Shown piece after piece: positions 10,501-18,407 of a DNA stretch of 64,000 nucleotides. This DNA is from Bacillota bacterium (GTDB lineage Bacteria; Bacillota; Clostridia; Christensenellales; SZUA-584). Location of the stretch: NCBI GenBank assembly GCA_023390815.1, contig JAEWCC010000051.1:1-64000 (forward strand). Reading direction: 5' to 3'. A model generated the notes under the pieces. The model was not told the DNA's origin and made no database searches. It worked only from the letters and a program-made list of their open reading frames with translations. Numbering within the stretch: position 1 is the stretch's first letter; every line of letters starts with the position of its first letter. Position numbers and translations under genes: made by a program.

Positions 10501-10973
10501 CGCATACCACGGACGATCAAATGAAATGGCGGCCTGTATTTTACGATTTTGATATATGCCTTGCGAGCAAATCCGAGTCCTACTTCGGGACCTTTTTCTG
10601 CGATACATATACACGGCAGGAAATCGATTCGATGGGGAAAGAACACATTACCTATATGTATCTCTATAACGCATTCATCAAGAATGACGAGTGGAAGCAG
10701 AAATTTATCAAAAGATATGCCGAAGTGCTGAATACCACCTTCGCAACCGACAGGCTTTTAGCGCTGTATGACGGTATGGTGAACTCCATCAAGGGCGAGA
10801 TCCCGCATACTTCATCGAAATGGGGCTTTCCGTCCTCCGTGGGCAGGTGGGAGAGAGATACCCAGAATATGCGCAATGTCATCGAGAAGCGCAGGGGATA
10901 TATGATTGAAAATCTGCAGAACTACTTCCATTTGTCTAACGATGATATGAAGGCGCTGTTCCCGAACGGATAG
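7557..10973 (+). CDS. Lamin-tail-domain and CotH kinase surface lipoprotein
   Basis: A 1138-residue exported protein. Residues 20-40 form a signal segment ending in a lipobox (GLFSGC, Cys near 40). Four lamin-tail (LTD) domains follow, beginning near residues 51, 226, 374 and 527; each shows an N-terminal SE(I/V) or NE(L/V) strand and a WxELYN or WVELFN core. Residues about 675-745 are a chitobiase/hexosaminidase C-terminal-type domain (TTDGSTPT). Residues about 750-1120 form a CotH-type kinase domain with INGNYWGLYEFKEN and the VFYDFDIC acidic motif near 995. CotH kinases phosphorylate secreted proteins in spore coats. The gene is monocistronic between a terminator and a convergent GntR gene. 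ATG 7557 or 7560 may be the start; the ribosome site is weak. Function inferred from domains. Confidence 0.9.
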   Translation: MMKEKKYGFPWGQAGRKWLNRGIYCGIIIAIMFSGLFSGCSEGASSHNVNGLFISEVVSSNSDSLADPVYGSPDWIELYNGSSNAIDLEGYTLYESTGNRFTFPAVSIAAQSYLVVYCCPTLETPESAQETVSAETATPAADGTADAVAGPICTGFKLSRDGANITLASRGGTLQELAVPSLDTDISYGFRDDGTYGYFIQSTPGQPNTTPSFATMEELRGGEQVSLQISEILPKDVSDTEPYAWVELYNAGDSSILLSDYYISENLSNLKKAALPAIELAAGQYAVIKFSDQSEENSVPFKIGSDETTIAVSDHLGVMIDRIVWDLDILPGISAGKGEDGSTVYYPVPTPGAANSANFLASTEISLTEGLDDVYINELLVNNTFSVIDAYGERSPWVELYNSSSQPVSLSGYALSDDPESLWKWNLPDITLEANSYIVIYLSGQDQRGEQLHTNFKLGDADHALYLINLTSQKMQTVTLPAENKDNVSYGLSSGGQWMFYPQPTPMAANSTQGFTEIASVGGQYAGVSINEVASVSKARGGAADWVELFNGSTEDIDLSGYCLSDSKNDTTKWPIGNIHIQAGGYEVIDEYAADGNTGELTIALSGETLYLFSPEGLMLDRFETGVLRPGVSRGVYMNSDAQKSVAFFGNPTPGSQNNGSVLSGYCDAPLFSVPGGYHNSSVTLEMTTKTQGGVIHYTTDGSTPTANSPQYTAPLTISDTKTVRAIAVAEGRITSDEMVATYLLDDTHSLPVVCLSINQSDLSYVFGSTGRKDTRERAGYVEYYEPDGTLGVSFPAGFRIAGAGTRAAKQKSINLYLRGGYGRSSVTYPFFDGYDLTTFKSLSLRNMGAWQDMTRMKDVFVSTAANGLNLDNAQAKFAVVYINGNYWGLYEFKENQNEEYFAARHGIDADNVVMVRGNKYNVQTGRTDQDIVSLYSLAQRNMNNADTFAEYTSLADSDYFMDYLIAETFFGCYDTYNQKFAHTTDDQMKWRPVFYDFDICLASKSESYFGTFFCDTYTRQEIDSMGKEHITYMYLYNAFIKNDEWKQKFIKRYAEVLNTTFATDRLLALYDGMVNSIKGEIPHTSSKWGFPSSVGRWERDTQNMRNVIEKRRGYMIENLQNYFHLSNDDMKALFPNG

Positions 10974-11033
10974 GCTTCAATTAGCGCCTGCCAAGCTGTC
11001 TTGGCTGCGTATCCTTCATTGTGTCTTAACGGG

Positions 11034-11750
11034 CTATTGCTTGAATATCTCCGAAAGACCCGCGATGCCGGTGCCGAGTGCTTGGCGGATGGCGTCCAGC
11101 GCCGCGGTTTCATCTCGGCTCCGTATTGCGTTTAGCAGGGCCCGATGCATCCGGGCGGACTCGCTGCGCCGCTCACTGCTCGTGAAGAATGATTTAAGAA
11201 AGAGACGGATTGCAGTCTCGAAAGAGCTGAATATCATGGCATATACGGCGTTTCCCGACGCCGCTGTGAGCGCGTGGTGAAAGCTGAAATTGCCATCAAC
11301 AAAGCTTTCGATATTTTGAGAGAGTTCCATTGCTGACAGGGCTTCATGCATCTGCAGAAGTATCTCTTCAGATGCATTTTCCATGGCCAGACGCGTGCAT
11401 TCACATTCCAGCAGAAGCCGCATATCCATCATATTGTCAAACAGCGTCCAGTCCATCTTATCCGCATCATAGTTCATGAGGGAGAGCAGTATCTGTGGAG
11501 TACCCTGTTTTTTAAAGTCGGTTACGAATGTCCCATGCCGCGGTACGATGCGCACAAAGCCGCGGTGTTCAAGTTCGAGTATGCAAAGGTTAATCAGACT
11601 GCGGCTGATTCCCATGGCAGCGGCCAGCTCGCGCTCGGGTGGCAAACGGTCGCCCGGTTTAAAATCCCCAGAAAGAAAACTCTTTTCCAGTTCGCGGATG
11701 GCTTGTTCCTTTAAGCTGGTGTTGGTTAGTTTGGAAAACGAGGCGCTCAT
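11034..11750 (-). CDS. GntR family transcriptional regulator (FadR/FCD type)
   Basis: A 238-residue regulator. Residues 10-75 form the winged helix-turn-helix with the GntR hallmark PGDRLPPERELAAAMGISRS; residues about 95-230 form an all-helical FCD ligand domain with DMRLLLECE and the H-rich FSFHHALTAASGN. FCD members usually sense organic acids or sugar acids through a metal site. The start is supported by AGGAG nine bases upstream. It faces the CotH-type gene convergently and follows the aldolase operon on the same strand, separated from it by a terminator. A palindrome over its promoter suggests autoregulation. The inducer is unknown. Confidence 0.92.
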   Translation of the reverse strand: MSASFSKLTNTSLKEQAIRELEKSFLSGDFKPGDRLPPERELAAAMGISRSLINLCILELEHRGFVRIVPRHGTFVTDFKKQGTPQILLSLMNYDADKMDWTLFDNMMDMRLLLECECTRLAMENASEEILLQMHEALSAMELSQNIESFVDGNFSFHHALTAASGNAVYAMIFSSFETAIRLFLKSFFTSSERRSESARMHRALLNAIRSRDETAALDAIRQALGTGIAGLSEIFKQ

Positions 11751-11801
11751 GATGGCTCCTTATAATTGCGAGTGGATGAGTGTTATGGAATATGAATCAT
11801 G

Positions 11802-11824
11802 TTGGTGGCTTGGCCACCTGCCAA
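11802..11824. promoter_or_regulatory. Candidate operator of the GntR gene
   Basis: An inverted repeat with inner arms GGTGGC and GCCACC separated by TTG, flanked by TTGG and CCAA. It lies directly downstream of the predicted -10 on the minus strand, over the start of transcription, as expected for autorepression by a GntR-type dimer. Confidence 0.5.
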
Positions 11825-11852
11825 TAATACTATGAGAAGTCGAATAATACAA
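11824..11852 (-). promoter_or_regulatory. Promoter of the GntR gene
   Basis: Read on the minus strand: TTGTAT (11852-11847), 17 bases, TATTAT (11829-11824). The -10 matches consensus at five of six positions; the -35 at three. The GntR start codon is 74 bases downstream. Confidence 0.5.
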
Positions 11853-11910
11853 GTATTTGACTGATAAATCTATGCGCTTTTTATAGTTCAGGTATCGTAT
11901 ATCCGTGAAA

Positions 11911-11935
11911 ACAAAAGGCCCTGCGTTGCAGGGCC
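11911..11935 (-). terminator. Terminator of the aldolase operon
   Basis: A perfect 8-bp stem (GGCCCTGC with GCAGGGCC) with a three-base loop; on the minus strand it is followed by TTTTGTTTT. It lies 31 bases after the aldolase stop and separates it from the GntR gene. Confidence 0.88.
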
Positions 11936-11966
11936 GAGGGAAAAATGAACAAGAGGGCATTTTATT

Positions 11967-13082
11967 CTATTGCGTCTTCAGCTTGGAATATTTCTTCTTG
12001 TAAACGTACCGCATCAGCGCGCATTCGATCGCGGGGATGGGCGAAACTTTCTTTCCCTGAACGGAGAGCGCAGTCTTACATGCTTTATCAAGCACCATTT
12101 CGACCGCGGAAGCCTCGTCTTCGTTCTCGGCGCAGCACAGCGCGCCCTGGCCGTTCAGCAATACTGCGTTGCGACCTTTAAGCGCCCTGACAACCCCGGT
12201 TTCGTCGTCGGAATCGGCAGCCAGCACGTTGCAGCCGACGATCTGGGCGAAATCGTCCAGCATGGGTGAAATGGTGCTTAGCTTGCGGGATGCGTCGACG
12301 ATATACGGCAGAACCGAAGCGATAATGGCACCGATATCCGTTCGGGCGAGATAGATCGCCCTGTGGATCTTTGCTTCGGGCGGCATCGGTGCACCATTCA
12401 GCCCCTTTCCGGATGAAATATCAAAGGACATGAAGCCGTTGTCCGTTTCCAGTATCATGTTGTTTGCGGTGCGGCGGCTGGAACGGACCGTGCATCCGGG
12501 AACCTCGGCGGCTTCAAAGGCAGCGACGAAGCGCGCGCAGGCGCGCTCCAGCGCGTGCGCAGCTTCAAACGCCTCAGAAGCATCACTGCCAAAGCAAACC
12601 GCGCCGTGATGCGCCATCAGGATTGCGCAACTGGTTGAACGCGCAAGTGCCGCGGCGACATTTTTACGCAGCCGCTTCGTTCCCGGCAGGCCGTAAGTCG
12701 CGACGGGGGCGTCGCCGCCGATTCGCTGCACGGCTTCAGCTTCGGTTAACTTCACGTCTGCGCCCAATACGCCCGCAATGGATGCATTGATCTGATGCGT
12801 ATGAATCACGAAACCGGCTTCGGGCTTTATGCGGTATACCTCTGCATGGACGCCCTTTTCGGACGAGGGCTTATGGGGGCCTTGCCATGAAAGGTCCTCA
12901 ATACTTACGACAGCGATATCCTCGGGCTGCAAGGTATCGTATGCCATTCCGCTCGGCGTGATGGCGAAATGGCCGCTGTCGATGCGGCAGCTGACGTTGC
13001 CCCAGGTGCGCGCGATCAACCCGGTTTCAACGAGTTGTCTGCCCGCACTGACGACTGCCTCCTGCGCTTCTCTGATATTCAT
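11967..13082 (-). CDS. Class II aldolase/adducin family protein with a degenerate second copy
   Basis: A 371-residue protein, nearly twice the usual 200-230 of this family. Residues 1-200 carry a complete aldolase/epimerase site: the SSEKGVH glutamate, HTH zinc pair near 94-96 and the downstream HHG histidine near 158. Residues about 205-365 repeat the fold, but HTH is replaced by SVLPY and HHG by NGQGA, so the second half cannot bind metal in the usual way. The ATG at 13082 follows GGGTG; an in-frame GTG is nine bases upstream. It is directly downstream of a class III aminotransferase under presumed TetR control. It probably cleaves or epimerises a phosphorylated or amino-containing sugar; the substrate is not evident. 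Confidence 0.85.
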   Translation of the reverse strand: MNIREAQEAVVSAGRQLVETGLIARTWGNVSCRIDSGHFAITPSGMAYDTLQPEDIAVVSIEDLSWQGPHKPSSEKGVHAEVYRIKPEAGFVIHTHQINASIAGVLGADVKLTEAEAVQRIGGDAPVATYGLPGTKRLRKNVAAALARSTSCAILMAHHGAVCFGSDASEAFEAAHALERACARFVAAFEAAEVPGCTVRSSRRTANNMILETDNGFMSFDISSGKGLNGAPMPPEAKIHRAIYLARTDIGAIIASVLPYIVDASRKLSTISPMLDDFAQIVGCNVLAADSDDETGVVRALKGRNAVLLNGQGALCCAENEDEASAVEMVLDKACKTALSVQGKKVSPIPAIECALMRYVYKKKYSKLKTQ

Positions 13083-13097
13083 GCGTTTCACCCGCCT

Positions 13098-14573
13098 TCA
13101 GGACATCTGCGCGACGTTCGCAAACACGCGGTCAAAACGGGCAAGCGCATCGTCGATGAGCTCTTCCGTGTAAGCGGCGCTGGTATACAGACGGCTTCCG
13201 GCCAGCGTGACGAGGCCTTCCGCCATATAGGCTGCGCCCATATGCTCCATTTCCTTCTTGCGGATGGAAGTCTGCTTGAGCACGTCGGGCACCGTCCAGA
13301 GCTTGCCCCAGTTGATGGAGAAATGCATGGTGCCTACGGTCTCCAAATGGCAGATGGAGCCCTGATTGAATGCAACGAACGGCAGCCCGTGCTTTTGGAT
13401 AAGGGCTTTGAGCCCTTCGGTGAGACGGTCGCCCATCAGGCCCGCCTTCTGGCACGCGTTCGTTCTTTCGATTTCACAAAGGGTATGGTAACCCGCAACA
13501 CAGCTTAATGGATTAGCGGCCATGGTTCCGCCGATCAGAGCTTTTTTGTGCTTATCGCCGGTCTGAATGCCTGCGGCGAGATACTTCATATATTCGCGCT
13601 TTCCGCCCAATCCGCCCGCGCCGGGATAACCGCCCGCAACCACTTTGCCGAATACTGTGAGGTCAGGGGAGACGCCGAAATAACCTTGCGCGCCTGAGAG
13701 GCCGATGCGGAACGCGGTGACGACTTCATCGAAAATCAGCAGCGCGCCGTATTTTTTGCACAGCCGTTCCGCCTCTTTGTTGAAGTTCAGGCTCAAAGGG
13801 CGGGTGCCGCTCTCCGGGCCGACTGGCTCGATCAGCACCGCGGCGGTGCCGCCGCGCAGCGTATTCGCCTTAAGCTTGCGTTCGAGCGCTGCGAGGTCGT
13901 CGGGGAAGAATTCCTGCGTATTGCGGAAGCAGAAGTGCGGTACGCCGTGCGCCTGCGTCCACTTGGAACCGGGAATGCGGATGCCGTACGCCAGTTGGTC
14001 GCTCCAGCCATGGTACGCGCCGCCCATTTTGATCACATACTTATGCTTTGTGGCCAGCCGCGCGACGCGGATCGCCGCCATGCAGGCCTCCGTGCCTGAG
14101 CCCAGCATGCGGAACATCTCGACCGAAGGGATCAGTTCGGATATCTTGCTGGCCAGCTTGTATTCGTATTCGTGGAACAGCCCGGTGGAGGGACCGCAAT
14201 AGTTGAGCAAATCGATCACGTGGGAACGCACCGCTTCGGGGTTGCTCCCCAGCACCGTCGGGCCGCCCGCCTGAAGAAAGTCTAGGTACCGGTTGCCGTC
14301 AATATCGTAGAGAAAAGCGCCTTCAGCTTTTTCAAATACGAGCGGGAACGGATGATTGAACGCAAGGTTGTGCTGCACCCCGCCGGGGATGAGCGTCTTT
14401 GCATGATCGATCATCTCTTTGGAACGCGGGCACTTCTCTTCGTAGTATTCCTGTTCATACGCTTTGAGCGCATCGGGTTTGATGGAGTAGATGGGTTTTG
14501 CTATCAGGGCGTCGAGCGCAGACGAGACTTCCTTTGCATCGGGGTAATGCGATATTGCAAACCGAGTATCCAT
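13098..14573 (-). CDS. Class III (PLP) aminotransferase, glutamate-1-semialdehyde aminomutase-like
   Basis: A 491-residue PLP enzyme of fold type I, subgroup III. Recognisable parts are GGVQHNLAF and an ALxxxGG-like entry region, FRMLGSGTEACMAAIRVAR, the cofactor aspartate in IFDEVVTAFR (near 282) and the Schiff-base lysine in FGKVVAGGYPGAGG (near 310). The sequence is closest in style to HemL-like enzymes, but it is longer and not in a haem cluster, so a different amino-sugar or amino-ketone substrate is likely. The ATG at 14573 has a GGAGGT site; upstream codons of the open frame would run into the TetR operator. First gene of the operon with the duplicated aldolase. Confidence 0.88.
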   Translation of the reverse strand: MDTRFAISHYPDAKEVSSALDALIAKPIYSIKPDALKAYEQEYYEEKCPRSKEMIDHAKTLIPGGVQHNLAFNHPFPLVFEKAEGAFLYDIDGNRYLDFLQAGGPTVLGSNPEAVRSHVIDLLNYCGPSTGLFHEYEYKLASKISELIPSVEMFRMLGSGTEACMAAIRVARLATKHKYVIKMGGAYHGWSDQLAYGIRIPGSKWTQAHGVPHFCFRNTQEFFPDDLAALERKLKANTLRGGTAAVLIEPVGPESGTRPLSLNFNKEAERLCKKYGALLIFDEVVTAFRIGLSGAQGYFGVSPDLTVFGKVVAGGYPGAGGLGGKREYMKYLAAGIQTGDKHKKALIGGTMAANPLSCVAGYHTLCEIERTNACQKAGLMGDRLTEGLKALIQKHGLPFVAFNQGSICHLETVGTMHFSINWGKLWTVPDVLKQTSIRKKEMEHMGAAYMAEGLVTLAGSRLYTSAAYTEELIDDALARFDRVFANVAQMS

Positions 14574-14599
14574 GGGAGACCTCCGCTTGTTTGATGGTG

Positions 14600-14617
14600 T
14601 GAGCGAATGTTCACTCA
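14600..14617. promoter_or_regulatory. TetR operator 1, on the aminotransferase side
   Basis: The 18-base near-palindrome TGAGCGAATGTTCACTCA lies 27 bases upstream of the aminotransferase start. It is almost the reverse complement of the second copy at 14699. Confidence 0.75.
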
Positions 14618-14698
14618 CCAGTATTATAAGCCTGTTGTTGTCAGAATGTCAAATATTAAGCTTGTATTTTTATGGGCATTGTGATATGTTCAAGATAG

Positions 14699-14716
14699 TG
14701 AGCGAACATTCACTCA
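14699..14716. promoter_or_regulatory. TetR operator 2, on the tetR side
   Basis: The 18-base near-palindrome TGAGCGAACATTCACTCA ends 15 bases before the GTG start of the TetR gene, next to its ribosome site. Together with operator 1 it lets one repressor control both divergent transcripts. Confidence 0.75.
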
Positions 14717-14731
14717 TGTCGGGAGGAACCA

Positions 14732-15379
14732 GTGATTACAGCATTCCACAAGGATACGTTTGACCGAATCCCTGATGAAAAACGGGCACGGATCATTGAG
14801 ATCGCCACAGCCGAGTTTGCGGGCAAGGGTTTCGACAATGCCAATATCAACGACATCGCCGAGAAAGCCGGGATCAGCGTGGGCTCGCTGTATAAATACT
14901 TCGATTCCAAGGAGAACTTCTTTCTGACCTGCGTAAGCTTTGGAATTGAAACCCTGCAGGTTGTTTTAAGCGACGCGCTCGAATCGGACGAGGACATCAT
15001 GGTCAAGACCGAGAAGATGCTGCGTCTCATACAGAAGCACACGCGGGAGAATCGCGATCTCATCCGGCTGTATAATGAGATCACTTCCGAGAGCAATTCC
15101 GCACTGGTCAAAAAGCTTTCGAGAGAACTCGAAGAGATATCGGCAAACGCTTATACCACGCTCATAAGGCAGGCGCAGGAAAAAGGCGAAATTCGTGAAG
15201 ATGCGGACCCACAGCTTTGCGCGTTCTTCGCAGACAGCCTGTTCATGATGCTGCAGTTTTCCTATGCGTGCGAATACTATCAGGAGCGTTTCCGAATCTA
15301 TGCGGGGGAGAATATATTCGACCGTGACGAGGCGGTCGTTCAGCAGTTTCTGCGTTTCATAAAGGCAGCCCTTAAATAA
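14732..15379 (+). CDS. TetR/AcrR family transcriptional regulator
   Basis: A 215-residue regulator. Residues 1-60 form the TetR helix-turn-helix: IIEIATAEFAGKGFDNANIND, then IAEKAGISVGSLYKYFDSKENF. The remainder is an all-helical ligand domain. The start is GTG with GGGAGGA five bases upstream. It is divergent from the aminotransferase-aldolase operon, and each gene has a copy of the same 18-base operator in the shared 158-base spacer, so it probably represses both itself and that operon. It is followed 34 bases later by an FGGY kinase that may be in the same transcript. Confidence 0.93.
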   Translation: MITAFHKDTFDRIPDEKRARIIEIATAEFAGKGFDNANINDIAEKAGISVGSLYKYFDSKENFFLTCVSFGIETLQVVLSDALESDEDIMVKTEKMLRLIQKHTRENRDLIRLYNEITSESNSALVKKLSRELEEISANAYTTLIRQAQEKGEIREDADPQLCAFFADSLFMMLQFSYACEYYQERFRIYAGENIFDRDEAVVQQFLRFIKAALK

Positions 15380-15419
15380 TAAGCTTTACTGGAATTAAGC
15401 AGTACTGGAGGCGATGCAG

Positions 15420-17024
15420 ATGCAGTGCCCTTGTTTTGTTATTGCCTACGATCTGGGAACCACCGGGGTAAAAACATGTATATACCGGATATCGGATAAA
15501 CTCAGCCTGCAGGAGAGCGCCTATGCGGGCTACGGGCTTTATATTTTGGACAACGGCGGCGCGGAACAGGACCCCGAAGAATGGTGGCAAGCCGTTTGTG
15601 AAACGACCCGGCAGGTACTGGAGAAATCGGGCATTCCTGCGCAAAACATTGCGGCGGTTTCATTCTGCTCTCAAATGCAGTGCCTGGTGCTGGTCGATCA
15701 AAGCGGGCAGCCGGTGCGCAGGGCAATGAGCTATATGGACAGCCGGGCGAGCCGCCAGTTTACTGCGGGCATGGCGCGCGGACTTACGGTCAACGGCCTC
15801 AATGTGCGCAAGCTGATTACTTCTCTCAGCATCAACAAAGCGGTAGCCGCAAGCGTCAAAGACCCGGTATGGAAATACAACTGGGTGCGGGACAACGAGC
15901 CCGAGAACTTTTCGCGCGTCTGCAAATGGCTTGATACCAAGGACTATATCGTATTCCGGTTTACGGGAGAGTTCGCGATGACGGAAGGCTCCGCCTATGC
16001 CACCCTGCTTTACGATACGCGCTCCGGCAAACGCGGCTGGAGCAAGACGCTCTGCGATCTGCTGCGAGTTGATAGCGCGCATTTGCCGAAGGTGATCCGT
16101 TCGCATGAACGCGTGGGCGGCATTACTCCGGAAGCGGCGGCACAGTTGGGACTTGCGACCGGGACGCCGGTATTCGGCGGCGGCGGAGACGCGGAACTGA
16201 TCGGCGTCGGAGTCGGCGCGGTGGAGCCGGGGGAGACGCATATCTACCTCGGCACCTCGGGATGGGTATCCACCGTAACCCAAAAGCAGGTGGTGGACAT
16301 ATTCTCGATGATCGCGGCCATCGTGGGGGTGCAGGAGGGCCGGTACAACTATTTCGCTGAGATGGAAACCGCAGGAAAATGCTTGGAATGGGTGAAGGAC
16401 CATCTCGCGCTCGACGAGATCGGCATCTACCTCCAAAAGATGCACGTCGCGGAATCGCAGGAACGCATATACCTGAGCCTGTACGATTATTTGTGCGAGG
16501 TCGTCAGCCATGTGCCCGCAGGAAGCAGAGGCGTCATATTCACGCCTTGGCTGCACGGCAACCGCTGCCCGTTCGAGGACCCTAACGCGCGGGGGATGTT
16601 CTTCAATACCGGGCTCGAAACTGGCAAGTCCGCGATGATTCGCGCGGTCATCGAGGGCATCGCCTATCACTGCCGCTCCATGCTCGAAGCTCAAGATAAA
16701 AAGGTATCCACCTCGCAGGTCATCATGGCGGCAGGCGGGGGCGCAAAGTCCCCGGTGATCTGCCAGATACTTGCCGACGTGCTGGGCCGCAGCGTCGCGA
16801 CGCTGCCCGACCCGCAGAATGCGGGTGCCGTCGGCGCGGCAATATTGACTGCCGCCGGGCTGGGTTGTATCCCCTCGGTCGAGAGCGCCAAGGAATTGCT
16901 GCCAAGTTATACGCTCTATACACCCAATCCGGAAAACAAAGCCGTCCACGACCGGAACTACAAGGTGTTTCAAACGTTGTACCGAAACAATAAAAACAGC
17001 TTCGCATTGCTGAACCGTATGTGA
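15420..17024 (+). CDS. FGGY family carbohydrate kinase (xylulokinase-like)
   Basis: A 534-residue kinase of the FGGY family. The N-terminal phosphate loop is DLGTTGVKTCIY; GGGGDAELIGVGVGA and the ATP-side motif AAGGGAKSPVICQILADVLG lie in the C-terminal half. Such enzymes phosphorylate ketoses or polyols in the cytoplasm. I prefer ATG 15420, eight bases after GGAGG; ATG 15414 is only two bases from it. It follows the TetR gene and may act with the divergent aldolase, giving a kinase-aldolase pair. Substrate cannot be assigned from sequence. Confidence 0.9.
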   Translation: MQCPCFVIAYDLGTTGVKTCIYRISDKLSLQESAYAGYGLYILDNGGAEQDPEEWWQAVCETTRQVLEKSGIPAQNIAAVSFCSQMQCLVLVDQSGQPVRRAMSYMDSRASRQFTAGMARGLTVNGLNVRKLITSLSINKAVAASVKDPVWKYNWVRDNEPENFSRVCKWLDTKDYIVFRFTGEFAMTEGSAYATLLYDTRSGKRGWSKTLCDLLRVDSAHLPKVIRSHERVGGITPEAAAQLGLATGTPVFGGGGDAELIGVGVGAVEPGETHIYLGTSGWVSTVTQKQVVDIFSMIAAIVGVQEGRYNYFAEMETAGKCLEWVKDHLALDEIGIYLQKMHVAESQERIYLSLYDYLCEVVSHVPAGSRGVIFTPWLHGNRCPFEDPNARGMFFNTGLETGKSAMIRAVIEGIAYHCRSMLEAQDKKVSTSQVIMAAGGGAKSPVICQILADVLGRSVATLPDPQNAGAVGAAILTAAGLGCIPSVESAKELLPSYTLYTPNPENKAVHDRNYKVFQTLYRNNKNSFALLNRM

Positions 17025-17244
17025 TATGGTTTCTATTGAAGAGCCGTTCGGTATTATTATCATTGGCTTTTATTTCTTTAGAATTGTGAAAACGTATCGC
17101 ATGGGCTGCAAGTATGGTATACTATAAAAGTACACAATATTGTGATCAAGTTTCAGTCACCTTACGACAGTTCAACTTTGACATTAACCCGTTTGCTTGA
17201 TGTGTTAACAAGCATGTTCAATCATAAGTAAAGGGGAAACGAAT

Positions 17245-18366
17245 ATGAACACAAGAGAACGATTCATCGCAACATTGAATTTTGAAAAGCTCGACAGGCC
17301 GTTCCGATGGGAAGCGCCCGCGGTTTGGCCAGCCACGATTAAGCAATGGCATCGTGAAGGATTACCCGAAACCATCACATGCTGCAATATTACCGACTCG
17401 GAAGTGTACGACTATTTCGATATGGATAAGCTATGCTGGCTCCCGTTTGAAGGCGGATGGATTGGGGACCCGTATTACCCGTTCTTCGAATATCAGATAC
17501 TGGCGGACGAGGGCGATAAACAGGTCATTCAGGATACGGACGGAATTGTGAAGCGGGTACTCAAAGAGAACGCCGATACATCCATGCCGCAGTTTCTGAA
17601 GTTTCCCGTGACCGACCGCGAAACCTATCTCAGCAACATCAAATGGAGGCTGGACCCCAAAAGCAGGGAACGGTATCCCGAAAACTGGGATGCGCTGGTG
17701 AAGGAATATAACAACCGGGATTACCCGGTCGGCATGTTTGTGATCGGGCCGTTCGGGCATATCCGAAACCTCTTTGGCGACGAAGAACTCATGTACATAT
17801 TCTTTGACGATCCGCAGTTGGTCCATGAGATCATGACGGACTGGATGAACTTCTACATCCAGTTCATCAGCCAGGTATGCACCGATGTGGTGCCGGATTT
17901 CATCATGATCTGGGAGGATATGTGTTACAAGTCCGGGCCGTTGATCTCCCCGGAATTCTATCAGAGGTTTCTGGCACCCTATCTGGCGGAAGTCGTGGAA
18001 ACGGCAAAATGCAGAGGCATCGCAGGGATCATTGTGGATAATGACGGCGACTGCACCAAAATGCTGCCGATCTATCTGGAATGCGGGGCGAACGCGTTCT
18101 ATCCGTTCGAGGTTCAGGCGGGAATGAATATTATCGATATCCGGAAGCAATACGGAAATCAGTTTACGATCATCGGCGGCCTCAACAAGCGGGCGCTCTC
18201 GGTCAGTGAAGAAGCGATTCGAAAGGAGCTGGATGAGAAAGTGCCGTTCATGCTCGAAAGCGGGGGATATATCCCCATGCTGGACCACTCGGTGCCGACC
18301 GATATCCCGCTCAAGCTGTTCAGGTATTACCTGGAGTACGTCAGACGCCTGGGAGCCGCAAAATAG
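17245..18366 (+). CDS. URO-D superfamily protein without Zn-methyltransferase ligands (paralogue 1)
   Basis: A 373-residue protein with the uroporphyrinogen decarboxylase TIM-barrel fold (NTRERFIATLNFEKLDRPF start; FIMIWEDMCYKSGPLISPEFY near 220-240; IIGGLNKRAL near 310). The position that holds His-x-Cys in MtaA/MtbA-type methyltransferases reads Asp-Asn-Asp (265-267), and the distal Cys is Ile. It therefore lacks the usual zinc site. It is also not a likely haem enzyme, because no haem genes are nearby. Four such paralogues occur in the window, mostly in sugar operons. It is closed by a bidirectional terminator. Function unknown. Confidence 0.87.
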   Translation: MNTRERFIATLNFEKLDRPFRWEAPAVWPATIKQWHREGLPETITCCNITDSEVYDYFDMDKLCWLPFEGGWIGDPYYPFFEYQILADEGDKQVIQDTDGIVKRVLKENADTSMPQFLKFPVTDRETYLSNIKWRLDPKSRERYPENWDALVKEYNNRDYPVGMFVIGPFGHIRNLFGDEELMYIFFDDPQLVHEIMTDWMNFYIQFISQVCTDVVPDFIMIWEDMCYKSGPLISPEFYQRFLAPYLAEVVETAKCRGIAGIIVDNDGDCTKMLPIYLECGANAFYPFEVQAGMNIIDIRKQYGNQFTIIGGLNKRALSVSEEAIRKELDEKVPFMLESGGYIPMLDHSVPTDIPLKLFRYYLEYVRRLGAAK

Positions 18367-18380
18367 TAAAATAAGGATCA

Positions 18381-18405
18381 AAAGCACAGGTTCGCCTGTG
18401 CTTTT
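18381..18405. terminator. Bidirectional terminator between convergent genes
   Basis: A perfect 10-bp stem AAAGCACAGG/CCTGTGCTTT closes a TTCG tetraloop. T-rich sequence follows on both strands, so it serves both the URO-D gene (plus) and the helicase gene (minus). Confidence 0.9.
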
Positions 18406-18407
18406 TC

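Noticed and set aside
13098..14573. Class III aminotransferase called hemL
   Set aside because: The length, operon with an aldolase and TetR control do not suit glutamate-1-semialdehyde aminomutase in tetrapyrrole synthesis.
15660..17063. 467-codon open frame on the minus strand opposite the FGGY kinase
   Set aside because: It is fully antisense to a clear kinase gene, has no ribosome site or family features, and its composition (His/Arg-rich) is that of a shadow frame in GC-rich DNA.
17101..17160. Promoter with TATACT at 17118 before the first URO-D gene
   Set aside because: A good -10 is visible but no -35 at 16-18 bases; it was not strong enough to list as a feature.
17245..18366. URO-D gene as haem biosynthesis hemE
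   Set aside because: No haem genes are close, several paralogues occur in sugar operons, and the N-terminal arginine-rich substrate loop of HemE is not seen.
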